Positions 9,247 through 18,329 of a stretch of 64,000 nucleotides of DNA are shown here, piece after piece. The notes under the pieces were generated by a model that searched no databases, had not been told where the DNA came from, and saw only the letters and a list, made by a program, of their open reading frames with translations. The position numbers were made by a program, and so were the translations under genes. This DNA is from an uncultured Mycoplasmatota bacterium (GTDB lineage: Bacteria; Bacillota_I; Bacilli_A; RF39; UBA660): positions 62,001 through 126,000 of the forward strand of contig UROI01000001.1 of the NCBI GenBank assembly GCA_900549325.1, read 5' to 3'. Every line of letters starts with the position of its first letter. Within the stretch, counting starts at the first letter, position 1.

Positions 9247-11031
9247 ATGAAAGATAGAAAAGATATTGATAAGAAGTATACTTGGAATTTAGATGTTATT
9301 TATAGTAATACTACAGAATTTGATAAAGACTATGACTTGGTGATAGATAAAATTAATTCTTTAAAGAAATATGAAAATACTATGATGGATAATAGTGATA
9401 ATTTCTATAATTCTATTAAACTATCATTTGAAATAGAAAGATTAATTGATAAGTTATATTGTTATGCTAATTTATCTTTTGATTTAGATACTTCAAATAA
9501 TGATAAACAAGAATTATGTGAGAAAATATCTAATTTAAGAAGTAAGTATAGTCAGAGTAGTTATTTTATAGTACCTAGTATTTTAAAGAATGATTATAGT
9601 GTTATAGAAAATTATATGAAAGAGAATCCTTTAATTAAAGATTATGAAATTTCTATTAAGGAAATATATAGATATAAAGAACATACTCTTTCTGATGCTG
9701 AAGAAAAACTTTTATCAAGCATTAGTAAAATGGTAGGAAACTCTTATGATACATATGAACTATTTAAAGATTGTGATATGTCTTTTGATAGTATTGAAGA
9801 TGAGAATGGTAAGAAAGTAGAACTTAATAATAGTAATTATAGTCTATATATTGAAAGTAAGGATAGAAGAGTAAGAAAAGATACTTTTAATACTTTATAT
9901 AAAGAGTATAAAAAATATACTAATACTTTTGCTTCTTTAATATCTTCAAATATGAAAGAACTATCTACGATGGCTAAGATTAATAAGTATAATAGTGCTA
10001 TTGAAATGAGTTTATATGCTGATGATGTTGATATTAAAGTATATAATAATTTAATAGATAGTGTTCATAAACATATTGATTATATTTATGATTATTATAA
10101 GTTAAAGAAGGATATTCTTAATTTAGATGATATTCATTTATATGATGTATATGTACCTATTGGTAATAGTCTTGATAAGAAATATAGTTATGAAGAAGCA
10201 AAAGAAGTTATACTTAAGGTATTAGAAGTATTTGGAGATGAATACATAAATAAAGTAAAAGAGGCTCTTGATAATAGATGGATAGATGTATATCCCACTA
10301 AAAACAAGAGGACTGGTGGATATTCTGGTGGTAGTTATGATACTTATCCATATATTTTACTAAATTATCAAGATAAGTATAATGATATGTCTACTTTAAT
10401 TCATGAAATGGGCCACTCTATGCATAGTTATTATTCTAGAAATTATAATGATTATCAAAATAGTGAGTATAGAATATTTGTCGCTGAGGTTGCTTCTACT
10501 GTTAATGAGTTGTTACTTAGTCATTATTTACTTGAGCATAGTAGTGATGTAGAAGAGAAAAAATATATTTTAAATAATTTGATGGAATTATATAGGGCTA
10601 CTATATACAGACAGACTATGTTTGCTGAATTTGAAAGAGATATATCTAGTATTATTGATAATGATGGAGCTCTTACTGCGAATAAATTATCTAATATGTA
10701 TTATGATTTGAATAAATTTTACTTTGGTGATGGAGTAGTAGTTGATGATGAAATCAGATACGAATGGGAGAGAATACCACACTTCTACTACGACTTCTAC
10801 GTATATAAGTATGCTACAGGGTTAAGTGCTGCGACCGCTATTGTGAAGGGTATATTAGATAAGAAAGAAAATGCTGTGAAAAACTATATTGATTTTCTAA
10901 AGTGTGGTTCTAGATTATCGCCAATTAAATCTTTAAAAGTGGCTGGTGTTGATTTAACTAATAGTAGTGTTGTAGATACTGCTCTTGATGAGTTTAAAAA
11001 TATACTTGATATGTATAAAAATATGATATAA
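9247..11031 (+). CDS. pepF: Oligoendopeptidase F, M3B metallopeptidase
   Basis: 594 residues, the family length. The zinc site is HEMGHSMH with the first His near 386, and the third ligand Glu is in FVAEVAS near 413. The N-terminal helical domain and the C-terminal YKYATGLSAA stretch are typical of PepF. It cleaves oligopeptides of about 7-17 residues in the cytoplasm. GAAAGGG is five bases before the ATG. It follows ychF closely and is ended by a strong terminator. Confidence 0.93.
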   Translation: MKDRKDIDKKYTWNLDVIYSNTTEFDKDYDLVIDKINSLKKYENTMMDNSDNFYNSIKLSFEIERLIDKLYCYANLSFDLDTSNNDKQELCEKISNLRSKYSQSSYFIVPSILKNDYSVIENYMKENPLIKDYEISIKEIYRYKEHTLSDAEEKLLSSISKMVGNSYDTYELFKDCDMSFDSIEDENGKKVELNNSNYSLYIESKDRRVRKDTFNTLYKEYKKYTNTFASLISSNMKELSTMAKINKYNSAIEMSLYADDVDIKVYNNLIDSVHKHIDYIYDYYKLKKDILNLDDIHLYDVYVPIGNSLDKKYSYEEAKEVILKVLEVFGDEYINKVKEALDNRWIDVYPTKNKRTGGYSGGSYDTYPYILLNYQDKYNDMSTLIHEMGHSMHSYYSRNYNDYQNSEYRIFVAEVASTVNELLLSHYLLEHSSDVEEKKYILNNLMELYRATIYRQTMFAEFERDISSIIDNDGALTANKLSNMYYDLNKFYFGDGVVVDDEIRYEWERIPHFYYDFYVYKYATGLSAATAIVKGILDKKENAVKNYIDFLKCGSRLSPIKSLKVAGVDLTNSSVVDTALDEFKNILDMYKNMI

Positions 11032-11034
11032 GAA

Positions 11035-11062
11035 AGAGACAATTTAGTTGTCTCTCTTTTTG
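11035..11062 (+). terminator. Terminator of ychF-pepF
   Basis: Stem 11035-11042 with 11048-11055 (8 bp perfect), loop TTTAG, followed by CTTTTT. Confidence 0.8.
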
Positions 11063-11140
11063 TAGTTATGACTTTTGCCTAAAACAAATTATTATGCCAT
11101 TAATTTACTAGTTCTGTTTATTACTTTAAAAAAATATATA

Positions 11141-11183
11141 AAAACGAATGTAACCATACTATAAATTTAGTACGATGACATTC
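11141..11183 (-). terminator. Terminator of the minus-strand gene 11192-11599
   Basis: Long imperfect hairpin with outer arms 11146-11151 and 11178-11183 and an inner helix near 11156-11173. On the minus strand it is followed by T residues (11141-11144 on plus are A). Confidence 0.55.
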
Positions 11184-11191
11184 ATAATTTT

Positions 11192-11599
11192 TTATTTAAC
11201 ACTTCTTAAATAAGTAACTAGATTGTTAGCATGATTATAGTAGGTATTACCATTACTTGCTTTTAATACTACACTATCATTATCTATTATTTGTAAGTCT
11301 ATTTTTTGTACTACATTATTATTATCATATCTTATAGTAAAAGTATCATAGCATTTATCATTACTACCTGTCCAAGGACCATTATTAGATAATTCTTTCC
11401 AGTATGTATCTATTTTATTTAATACTTCTTTATCTAGTTTATTTTCAGTATTTTCACAATCTATATAGTATACATCGTAGTTAGTATTTAATATATCTTT
11501 AGTCCAATTGCTGCTTTGTTTATTTATTAGAATAATTATTATTACTCCTAGTAAAATGACTGCAGTTACTCCTAATACAATATAATTTTTCTTAGTCAT
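11192..11599 (-). CDS. Small membrane-anchored extracellular protein, unknown function
   Basis: 135 residues: KKN start, one hydrophobic segment (about 6-25) and a soluble Asn/Asp/Tyr-rich domain with two Cys (near 49 and 83) that could form a disulfide outside the cell. I do not recognise the family. AAGGAGG sits six bases upstream of the ATG. It is a single-gene unit, convergent with pepF and divergent from prfB. Confidence 0.6.
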   Translation of the reverse strand: MTKKNYIVLGVTAVILLGVIIIILINKQSSNWTKDILNTNYDVYYIDCENTENKLDKEVLNKIDTYWKELSNNGPWTGSNDKCYDTFTIRYDNNNVVQKIDLQIIDNDSVVLKASNGNTYYNHANNLVTYLRSVK

Positions 11600-11714
11600 A
11601 TATCCTCCTTATATTCTAAGTTAATATTATCATTAAGAAAAAATTGTGTCAATATTTTTGCGTTAGATATTTCTTTTTGTGTCAAATTAATGTATACTAA
11701 TAATAGGTGATTAG

Positions 11715-12804
11715 ATGGAACTTTATGAATTAAAAAAAGAGTATAAAATATTAGAAAATAAAATTATTGATCTTAGGAGGTCTCTTTGACTTAGATAGTA
11801 AAATTAAAAGAGTAGAAGAAATTAATAATTTAATGCTTGATAGTTCGTTTTGGGATGATAGATCTTCTTCTGAAAAGATAGTTAGTGAACTTAAGCATGA
11901 TAAGATTATTATAGATAATATTAATAACTTAGATAGTAAGATTAATAGTAATATTGATATGCTTAATGATGTTAAAGATAGTGATATTGAAATGTTATTA
12001 CTAATTGAAGAGGAATATCATGATATTAATAAATTAATAGACAAGGCTACTTTAGATACTTATTTAAATGGTGAATATGATAATTCTAATGCTATTATGG
12101 AAATACATGCTGGCGCAGGTGGTACTGAATCATGTGACTGGGCATTAATGTTATATAGAATGTATACTAGATATGCTAGTGGTAATGGCTATACTATTAC
12201 AGAACTTGATAAGCAGGATGGTGAAGAGGCTGGGATTAAGTCGGTATTATTTCAAGTTAATGGACCTTTAGCCTATGGCTACTTAAAACACGAAAAAGGA
12301 GTACATAGGTTAGTTAGAATTAGTCCATTTGATGCAAATAAGAGGAGACATACATCTTTTGCTGCGGTTGATGTACTGCCTGAGATAGATAATAATATAG
12401 ATGTAGAAATTAATGATAGTGACATTAGAGTAGATATTTATCGTAGTAGTGGCCCTGGAGGACAAGGAGTAAATACTACTGATAGTGCAGTTAGAATTAC
12501 ACATATTCCTACGGGTATTGTTGTTACTTGTCAAAACGAAAGAAGTCAAATTAGAAACAAAGAAAAAGCACTTGAAGTACTTAAAGGTAAACTATTATTA
12601 CTAGAAAAAGAAAAACAAGATGAAAAGATTAATGGTATCAAAGGTGAACAGCTATCTAATGGCTGGGGTAGTGCTAAAAGAAGCTATGTACTATGTCCTT
12701 ATACTTTGGTTAAAGATAACAATAGTGGATATGAAAGTAGCAATGTAAATGGTATATTAGATGGTGAAATAGAAGAAATGTTAGAATTTGGAATAAAAGA
12801 ATAA
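11715..12804 (+). CDS. prfB: Peptide chain release factor 2, with programmed +1 frameshift
   Basis: RF2 releases peptides at UGA and UAA. The reading frame starts at ATG 11715 (AGGTGA upstream), reads 24 codons to CTT (11784-11786), meets in-frame TGA at 11787 and continues +1 from 11788. The site is the classic one: internal AGGAGG (11775-11780), then TCT CTT TGA C. The joined product is 362 residues, the usual length. Diagnostic motifs are the SPF tripeptide (RISPFDANKRRHTS) and GGQ in SSGPGGQGVNTTDS. The mechanism is autoregulatory: low RF2 slows termination at TGA and favours the shift. prfB, a YitT gene and ftsEX are neighbours in Bacillus too. Confidence 0.95.
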
Positions 12805-12816
12805 AGGGTGATTTAT

Positions 12817-13719
12817 ATGGGAATATTTGATTATTTTAGAAAGAAAAAGGTAGATAGTATTATAACTAAGGTTAATAAGAAAAATATCGGTAAAAGATAT
12901 TGTATGCTTGTACTTGGTACTTTAATTGTAGCCTTTTCTTTTAATTTATTCTTTTTAAGATATAATTTAGCTTGCTTTGGAGTAAGTGGTATATCAATAG
13001 TGCTTAGTAAGTTTGGTGTTAATCCTTCAATATTTATTTTAGGATGTAATATTTTATTAATGATACTTGCTTACTTTACATTAGGTCTTGAAAATACTAA
13101 GAATCAATTAGTTGGAGCTTTAATATATCCTGTATTGGTACAACTTACTAGTTATATTACTAAATACATAGATTTAGGAGACACTGAAATGATAGTTATT
13201 GCTGTAGTAGGTGGCGTACTTGCAGGTATCGGCTACGGACTAATATATAAGAGTAATTTCTCTACTGGTGGCACTGATGTTATCGTAGGTATTATTCATA
13301 AGTATTTAAAAATGTCTATGGGAACTGCTGGTCTCATAGTTAATGGATGCATTATACTACTTGGTAAACTTGTATTTGGATGGGATATAGTACTTTATGC
13401 TATATTAGTATCATATTTAATATCAGTATTTACTGATAAGATATTACTTGGTATATCTAAGAGTAAAGCATTTTATATAGTTGTTAATAAAGAAAAAGAT
13501 GATATGGTAAGAGATTTTCTTATATCACTTCCTGATGTTGGGACAACAGTTATAGATGCTGAAGGCGGTTATTCTAGTGAAGATAAAACACTTTTATTAG
13601 CGGTTGTTCCTACGAGAAGTTATTTTATAGTAAAGGAAGGTTTAAAAGAGATAGATAATAATATATTCTTCTTAGTTTGTGACTCCTACGAAGTAAGTGA
13701 TAATGGTGATTTATCATGA
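12817..13719 (+). CDS. YitT family membrane protein (DUF161 + DUF2179), copy 1
   Basis: 300 residues. Five to six membrane segments form the YitT (DUF161) part, with the glycine-rich GGVLAGIGYGLIYKSNFSTGG motif split over a membrane hairpin, followed by a soluble DUF2179 domain (VVNKEKDDMVRDFL ... GGYS ... VVPTRSYFIVKEGL). The function of YitT proteins is not established. I place the start at ATG 12817 rather than an upstream GTG, because AGGGTG (12805-12810) is the ribosome binding site. It follows prfB by 12 bases and overlaps the next YitT gene by four bases. Confidence 0.85.
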   Translation: MGIFDYFRKKKVDSIITKVNKKNIGKRYCMLVLGTLIVAFSFNLFFLRYNLACFGVSGISIVLSKFGVNPSIFILGCNILLMILAYFTLGLENTKNQLVGALIYPVLVQLTSYITKYIDLGDTEMIVIAVVGGVLAGIGYGLIYKSNFSTGGTDVIVGIIHKYLKMSMGTAGLIVNGCIILLGKLVFGWDIVLYAILVSYLISVFTDKILLGISKSKAFYIVVNKEKDDMVRDFLISLPDVGTTVIDAEGGYSSEDKTLLLAVVPTRSYFIVKEGLKEIDNNIFFLVCDSYEVSDNGDLS

Positions 13720-14597
13720 AGATAAGTAAGAATGAAAAGTTTGATATTAAAAAACTAGAGAAAATTATTAAAGATAAAAATACTTATTATAATTTTTTTC
13801 TCTTTATAATGGGGATGGCTCTTAGTGCTATTTCTGTTAGTGTATTTTATTCTCCTAATGAAGTAGTTACTACTGGTAGTACAGGACTTGCAATTATACT
13901 AAACAAATATTTAAATATAGATTTATCATTATTAGTATTATGTTTATCGTCAATGTTACTTGTTTTATCTTTTTTAGTATTTGGCGTTAATTATGGATCA
14001 AAACATATTCTTGGTACATTATTATTTCCAGTATTTTTAAAGAGTGCTACTTTAATTAATAGAGTTGTTAATTTTGAAGGAGTATCTTTATTTCTACTTA
14101 TAGTTATTGGCGGAGTACTTTCTGGTATTGGCTTTGGACTAGTTAAAAGAAGTAACTATAGTCTTGGGGGATTTTACGTATTATATGATATTATTAATAA
14201 AAGATTTAAAATATCTATAGGTAAGGCTAGTTTGGTATGTAATAGTATAATTATAATACTTAGTATATTTACTTTTGGCATAGATAAATGTATATATGCT
14301 ATTATTGGATTATATATGACTAGTTATTTTGGTGATAAGATAATGCTTGGTATATCTAGTAATAAGGCTTTTTATATTATTACTAGAAAACCTTTAGAAG
14401 TTAAAGAGTATATTATTAATAATTTAAATCATACTGTTACTGTGGTTAAGGCTAGAGGAGGTTATAGTGATAAAAAGAAAACTATGCTTCTTTGTGTAAT
14501 ACCTACTGTAGAATATGTAAAAATGAAAGAAGTTATTAAAACAATAGATGAAAGAGCTTTCTTCTTAGTTACTGATAGTTATACAGTGTCTAAGTAG
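13716..14597 (+). CDS. YitT family membrane protein, copy 2
   Basis: 293 residues, homologous to the preceding protein along its length: the same membrane core with GGVLSGIGFGLVKRSNYSLGG and the same C-terminal DUF2179 domain (IPTVEYVKMKEVIKTID). It starts at an ATGA overlap with copy 1, so the two are translationally coupled and may form a heteromer. Tandem duplication is the likely origin. The gene between prfB and ftsEX in Bacillus (yvjA) is also a YitT protein, so one copy keeps ancestral position. Confidence 0.85.
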   Translation: MKISKNEKFDIKKLEKIIKDKNTYYNFFLFIMGMALSAISVSVFYSPNEVVTTGSTGLAIILNKYLNIDLSLLVLCLSSMLLVLSFLVFGVNYGSKHILGTLLFPVFLKSATLINRVVNFEGVSLFLLIVIGGVLSGIGFGLVKRSNYSLGGFYVLYDIINKRFKISIGKASLVCNSIIIILSIFTFGIDKCIYAIIGLYMTSYFGDKIMLGISSNKAFYIITRKPLEVKEYIINNLNHTVTVVKARGGYSDKKKTMLLCVIPTVEYVKMKEVIKTIDERAFFLVTDSYTVSK

Positions 14598-14682
14598 GAA
14601 AATTATGTAAAATAATAGATAGATATTTAAAAAATATTGAAATAATGGTATAATTAATTATACAGATATGGAGGTAGTAAAA

Positions 14683-15378
14683 GTGGAGTTAATTAGAATT
14701 AGTGATGTTCAAAAGACTTATAAAACTGGTACTGTAGCGCTATATGATTTTAATCTTAGTATTAAAAAGGGTGAATTTGTATTTGTAATAGGTGCTTCAG
14801 GTAGTGGTAAGTCTACTTTGATAAAGATGTTATATAGAGAAGAAAAACCTGATAAAGGTTCCATAATAATAGGTGGTATTAATGTAGCAAAACTTAGAAA
14901 TAGAAAAGTATATGCTTTAAGAAGAAAATTAGGAGTAGTCTTTCAAGATTTTAAACTATTACCTAAACTTACAGTATATGAAAATGTGGCTTTTGCTATG
15001 GAAGTACTAGGATATGATAAAAAAGAAATACATAAAAGAGTAATGGATGTTCTTGATTTAGTAGGATTAAAAAATAAAGTAAGACAGTTTCCAGACCAAT
15101 TATCTGGTGGTGAACAACAAAGAGTTGTTATAGCAAGAGCGATTGTTAATAAACCTAAACTTCTTATATGTGATGAACCTACGGGTAACTTAGATCCTGA
15201 TACTTCAATGGAAATTATGAAAGTGCTTGACGAAATTAATGCTATGGGTACTACAATTATAATGGCTACTCATGATAGAGATATTGTTGATAGAATGAAA
15301 AAAAGAGTTATAGTACTTGATAGAGGAAGACTTGCTAAAGACATAGAGAAAGGAAGTTACTGCAATGAAAAGTTTTAG
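14683..15378 (+). CDS. ftsE: Cell division ATP-binding protein FtsE
   Basis: ABC ATPase that partners FtsX to activate peptidoglycan hydrolases at the membrane. Walker A GASGSGKST near 37-45, signature LSGGEQQRV near 140 and Walker B LLICDEP near 161. The start is GTG 14683: GGAGGT (14670-14675) sits seven bases upstream and the alternative ATG 14668 would lie inside that site. The product is 231 residues. An extended -10 (TGGTATAAT near 14646-14654) suggests a promoter. ftsX overlaps its last 14 bases. Confidence 0.93.
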   Translation: MELIRISDVQKTYKTGTVALYDFNLSIKKGEFVFVIGASGSGKSTLIKMLYREEKPDKGSIIIGGINVAKLRNRKVYALRRKLGVVFQDFKLLPKLTVYENVAFAMEVLGYDKKEIHKRVMDVLDLVGLKNKVRQFPDQLSGGEQQRVVIARAIVNKPKLLICDEPTGNLDPDTSMEIMKVLDEINAMGTTIIMATHDRDIVDRMKKRVIVLDRGRLAKDIEKGSYCNEKF

Positions 15379-16285
15379 AAGTATAAGAAGATATTTTAGA
15401 GATGCTATTCATGGAGTATTTAGAAACTTTTCTTTATCACTTGCATCAATTTCATGTATAACTATTACTTTAATAGTAGTGGCTGTATCATTAATTTTAT
15501 CTTATAATGTTGAACACTTTTCTGACTCAATTAGAAAAGATGTAACTGTAGTTATGTTTTTAAAGAAAGAAACTACAAAAGAAGATTTAACTAAAATAAA
15601 AAAAGAACTTGAAAGTATTGAAAATATCGAAAATAGTAGTATTGAACTTAAAACTAAAGAAGAATCTGCTAATGAATTAAAAAAAGGTAATGAGATATTT
15701 GCCACTACTGTTGATAGATGGACTGAGGAGACAAATCCTTTACTTGATAGTTATATGTTTAAAGTAAAAGATATTGTTCAAATAGATGATACAGTAAAAG
15801 AAGTAAAAAACTTATCTTTTTCTAAAGATAAGATAAATAATATTAATTATGGAGAAGATATTGTACATCAATTGATTGAAGTATTTAATGTAGTAAGAAA
15901 AATATGCATAGTGGCAGTTTTATCGTTAGTTCTAGTTACGGCATTCTTAATTGCTAATACTATTAAACTTGCTATATACTCTAGAAAAAGAGAAATAGAG
16001 ATAATGAGACTAGTAGGAGCTTCAAATATATCTATTAAGATACCATTCATTATTGAAGGATTATTTATAGGACTTATTGGTTCTATAGTACCAATACTTA
16101 TTACAATATTTGGTTATACTTCTTTATATGATTACTTTGGTGGTAAATTATTTGGCTCTGGCCTTGCCGAACTAGTTAACCCAATGCCATTTATATATCA
16201 AGTATCTGGTGTACTTGTAGCTATTGGTATTGTTGTTGGTATGATAGGTAGTTATCAAGCAGTAAGAAAATACTTGAAAATATAG
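15365..16285 (+). CDS. ftsX: Cell division protein FtsX
   Basis: 306 residues with the FtsX layout: one membrane segment near 23-45, an extracellular loop (about 46-165) and three segments in the C-terminal FtsX/MacB permease domain, including SRKREIEIMRLVGAS in the cytoplasmic loop. With FtsE it forms the transporter-like complex that controls a wall hydrolase; the M23 peptidase at 39260 is one possible client in general terms, with no direct evidence. It starts within the ftsE end (AAAGGA before the ATG), so the pair is coupled. Confidence 0.92.
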   Translation: MKSFRSIRRYFRDAIHGVFRNFSLSLASISCITITLIVVAVSLILSYNVEHFSDSIRKDVTVVMFLKKETTKEDLTKIKKELESIENIENSSIELKTKEESANELKKGNEIFATTVDRWTEETNPLLDSYMFKVKDIVQIDDTVKEVKNLSFSKDKINNINYGEDIVHQLIEVFNVVRKICIVAVLSLVLVTAFLIANTIKLAIYSRKREIEIMRLVGASNISIKIPFIIEGLFIGLIGSIVPILITIFGYTSLYDYFGGKLFGSGLAELVNPMPFIYQVSGVLVAIGIVVGMIGSYQAVRKYLKI

Positions 16286-16299
16286 TATTTTCTTTTTTT
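16266..16299 (+). terminator. Terminator of ftsEX
   Basis: Nine-base stem (16266-16274 with 16284-16292) overlapping the ftsX stop codon, followed by seven T. Confidence 0.8.
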
Positions 16300-16327
16300 A
16301 TTCACATTTGGTGTTGATAGATAAAAT

Positions 16328-16879
16328 TTATCTATATTTTGTTATTTTCTTATATTCATTAATACCATATTTTTCATTTAATGTATCATAAAAGATAAAT
16401 TTATGCGGTGGATTATAAGTTAAATAAATAAAACCTAGATATATTATAATTATTATAGGAACTGAAAGTGCATTTAATACTTTTAGTTCTTTTTCTTTTA
16501 ATATATTATAACTTACTATTTGACCTATAATATATACTATTATCATGAGAGTTATTGATATAAACATAGATTCTCCTAATAACTTGTATAGAGGTATATA
16601 TATTACTAAGTATAATGGTATTTGCATTAATGGAATGAAATATGTATTAAATGGTAAATTATTATATGTAATGTTATATTTCTTTAAAAGAATATATTCT
16701 ATTAAACTATATATTAGTGTTGAAGTAAATAATATTTTCATATGTTCCCAAATGCTTTCATTTACTGGAAAGATAAAAGAAAAGATAATATTAGGAAAAA
16801 TATCATAAGCAAAATGTGATATAAAAGATAATATAGTTATAATAACTACTCCAAGTATTTTTATTTTCTTTAAATTCAT
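16328..16879 (-). CDS. DUF6512-like integral membrane protein
   Basis: 183 residues with about five hydrophobic segments. The motif HFAYDIFP ... FPVNESIWEHMKILF near 22-52 is what I associate with the DUF6512 family; function unknown. AAAGGAG lies eight bases before the ATG. It is a single gene, convergent with ftsX; its promoter region faces tandem-hairpin element C. Confidence 0.65.
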   Translation of the reverse strand: MNLKKIKILGVVIITILSFISHFAYDIFPNIIFSFIFPVNESIWEHMKILFTSTLIYSLIEYILLKKYNITYNNLPFNTYFIPLMQIPLYLVIYIPLYKLLGESMFISITLMIIVYIIGQIVSYNILKEKELKVLNALSVPIIIIIYLGFIYLTYNPPHKFIFYDTLNEKYGINEYKKITKYR

Positions 16880-16937
16880 ATATTTATACTCCTTTATTTA
16901 TTATATTATTATTATGACTAAATAATTAAAAAATATT

Positions 16938-16993
16938 AATTTTAGAGATTATAAGCTCTAAAATTCTTTATGAAGACTTAATGGCTTCATAAA
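16938..16993 (+). repeat. Tandem-hairpin element, copy C
   Basis: Hairpin 1 pairs 16938-16947 with 16956-16965 (10 bp) around ATTATAAG. Hairpin 2 pairs 16967-16975 with 16985-16993 (9 bp) around ACTTAATGG. One base separates them. The stem sequences differ completely from copies A and B, yet both stems are perfect. It lies between two divergent genes. Confidence 0.75.
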
Positions 16994-17080
16994 ACATCGA
17001 ACAACAAAGTGTGAGATGAAAAAACTAATAAATACCTTTATTTTTATATACTTTTTTAGTATAATATATATTGTGATAGT

Positions 17081-18328
17081 ATGAAAAAAAGTTATATATT
17101 TATAGGTATATTTTTAATATTTATTATAATTATTACAGTGGTAGGTAGTATCATAGTTACAGGTAATATTAAAGTAAGTGAAGATAAAGATATTCTGTTA
17201 GTACAAAGTAATAAAGAAGTATATTTTAAACCTTATGGTTACAGTATAGATAATCCTAATATAGTAGTTAATCCTTATGGTAATAGTCCTTTAACAGCAC
17301 TAGTAATGTTTGAAACAGATAACTATAGTGAAGTATCTATTAAAATATTAAGTAAAGATGGTAATAGCGATATAAATTATACATTTAGTAAAAATAAGTA
17401 TCATTTAATACCAATATATGGATTATATGCTGATTATGATAATACAGTTATATTATCAAGTGAAGGTAAAAGTAAAACTATTAATATTAAGACTGATAGT
17501 TTACCTGAAGACTTTACTTATGTAGATAATATGACTTATGATAATTTTATATTTTATAATAGTAATTATCCTTATGCTATTGATAGTAATGGCGAAGTAA
17601 GATGGTATTTAAATAGTAATTATTATGGTAATATAAGTATGACTAATGAATCTTCAATTGTTATTGGTAGTGATAGATATAATGAGAATGGTAATGTAAT
17701 ATCTTTATATCAAATGAACTTATTAGGTAAAATTTATAATGAATATATAGTTAATAATTATTATGGTGTTAATATTGTTTATGAAGAAGTAGTTAGTGTA
17801 CTTTCTAATGATGTTATTTCTATTGATTTACAAACTGGTAATACAATAAAGAAATATTTTAAGAATGATGGTTATGATTATATTGATAGTGTAGAAGGTA
17901 ATATTATTTTAAAAAAGGATAATGCTTTTTATAAGGTGGGGGATAATAATAAGCTAGAAGATACTACTTATGAATATAAAGAAAAAGTAATAAGTTTTTA
18001 TAATAATACTTCTAATTATAGTATTGTACCTTCGGTTAGATATGGTAAATTAAATGAGACTACTGAAAGTAAAGAGAAAATATCTTTAATTAACTATGAT
18101 AAAAGTAATGATGTAGATGTTTCTTTTGAGAAAGAAGTAGATAGGACAATGATTAAAAATAATAATAATGATAAAGTTTATGTTATTCTTGATAAATTTT
18201 TAGATAAAAGAGTGTATGAAGTATCTGATACTTTTTATATTAATGATACGGGGCTTAATGGTAAGTATACAGTTTATGTTAAAGTAAAAGATAAACTATA
18301 TAGGACAGATTATTATATCGAGGTGTAA
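17081..18328 (+). CDS. Arylsulfotransferase-like anchored protein lacking catalytic histidines
   Basis: 415 residues with an N-terminal membrane anchor (about 5-27). The following domain matches the N-terminal immunoglobulin-like domain of bacterial arylsulfate sulfotransferases: NPYGNSPLTALVMFETD, then HLIPIYGLYADYDN, then a propeller-like start DSNGEVRWYL. True enzymes are about 580-600 residues and use several active-site His residues. This protein is shorter and contains a single His, in the N-terminal domain, so it is probably a non-catalytic relative. The dinB-like gene starts two bases after its stop, suggesting one transcript. I see a TTGTGATAGT-type weak ribosome site only. Confidence 0.6.
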   Translation: MKKSYIFIGIFLIFIIIITVVGSIIVTGNIKVSEDKDILLVQSNKEVYFKPYGYSIDNPNIVVNPYGNSPLTALVMFETDNYSEVSIKILSKDGNSDINYTFSKNKYHLIPIYGLYADYDNTVILSSEGKSKTINIKTDSLPEDFTYVDNMTYDNFIFYNSNYPYAIDSNGEVRWYLNSNYYGNISMTNESSIVIGSDRYNENGNVISLYQMNLLGKIYNEYIVNNYYGVNIVYEEVVSVLSNDVISIDLQTGNTIKKYFKNDGYDYIDSVEGNIILKKDNAFYKVGDNNKLEDTTYEYKEKVISFYNNTSNYSIVPSVRYGKLNETTESKEKISLINYDKSNDVDVSFEKEVDRTMIKNNNNDKVYVILDKFLDKRVYEVSDTFYINDTGLNGKYTVYVKVKDKLYRTDYYIEV

Positions 18329-18329
18329 A

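Noticed and set aside
11767..12804. prfB frame starting at TTG 11767 as a complete gene
   Set aside because: The true start is ATG 11715 in the other frame, joined through the +1 frameshift at 11787. The TTG has no separate ribosome site.
17081..18328. Functional arylsulfate sulfotransferase
   Set aside because: Length is short and the catalytic histidines are missing.
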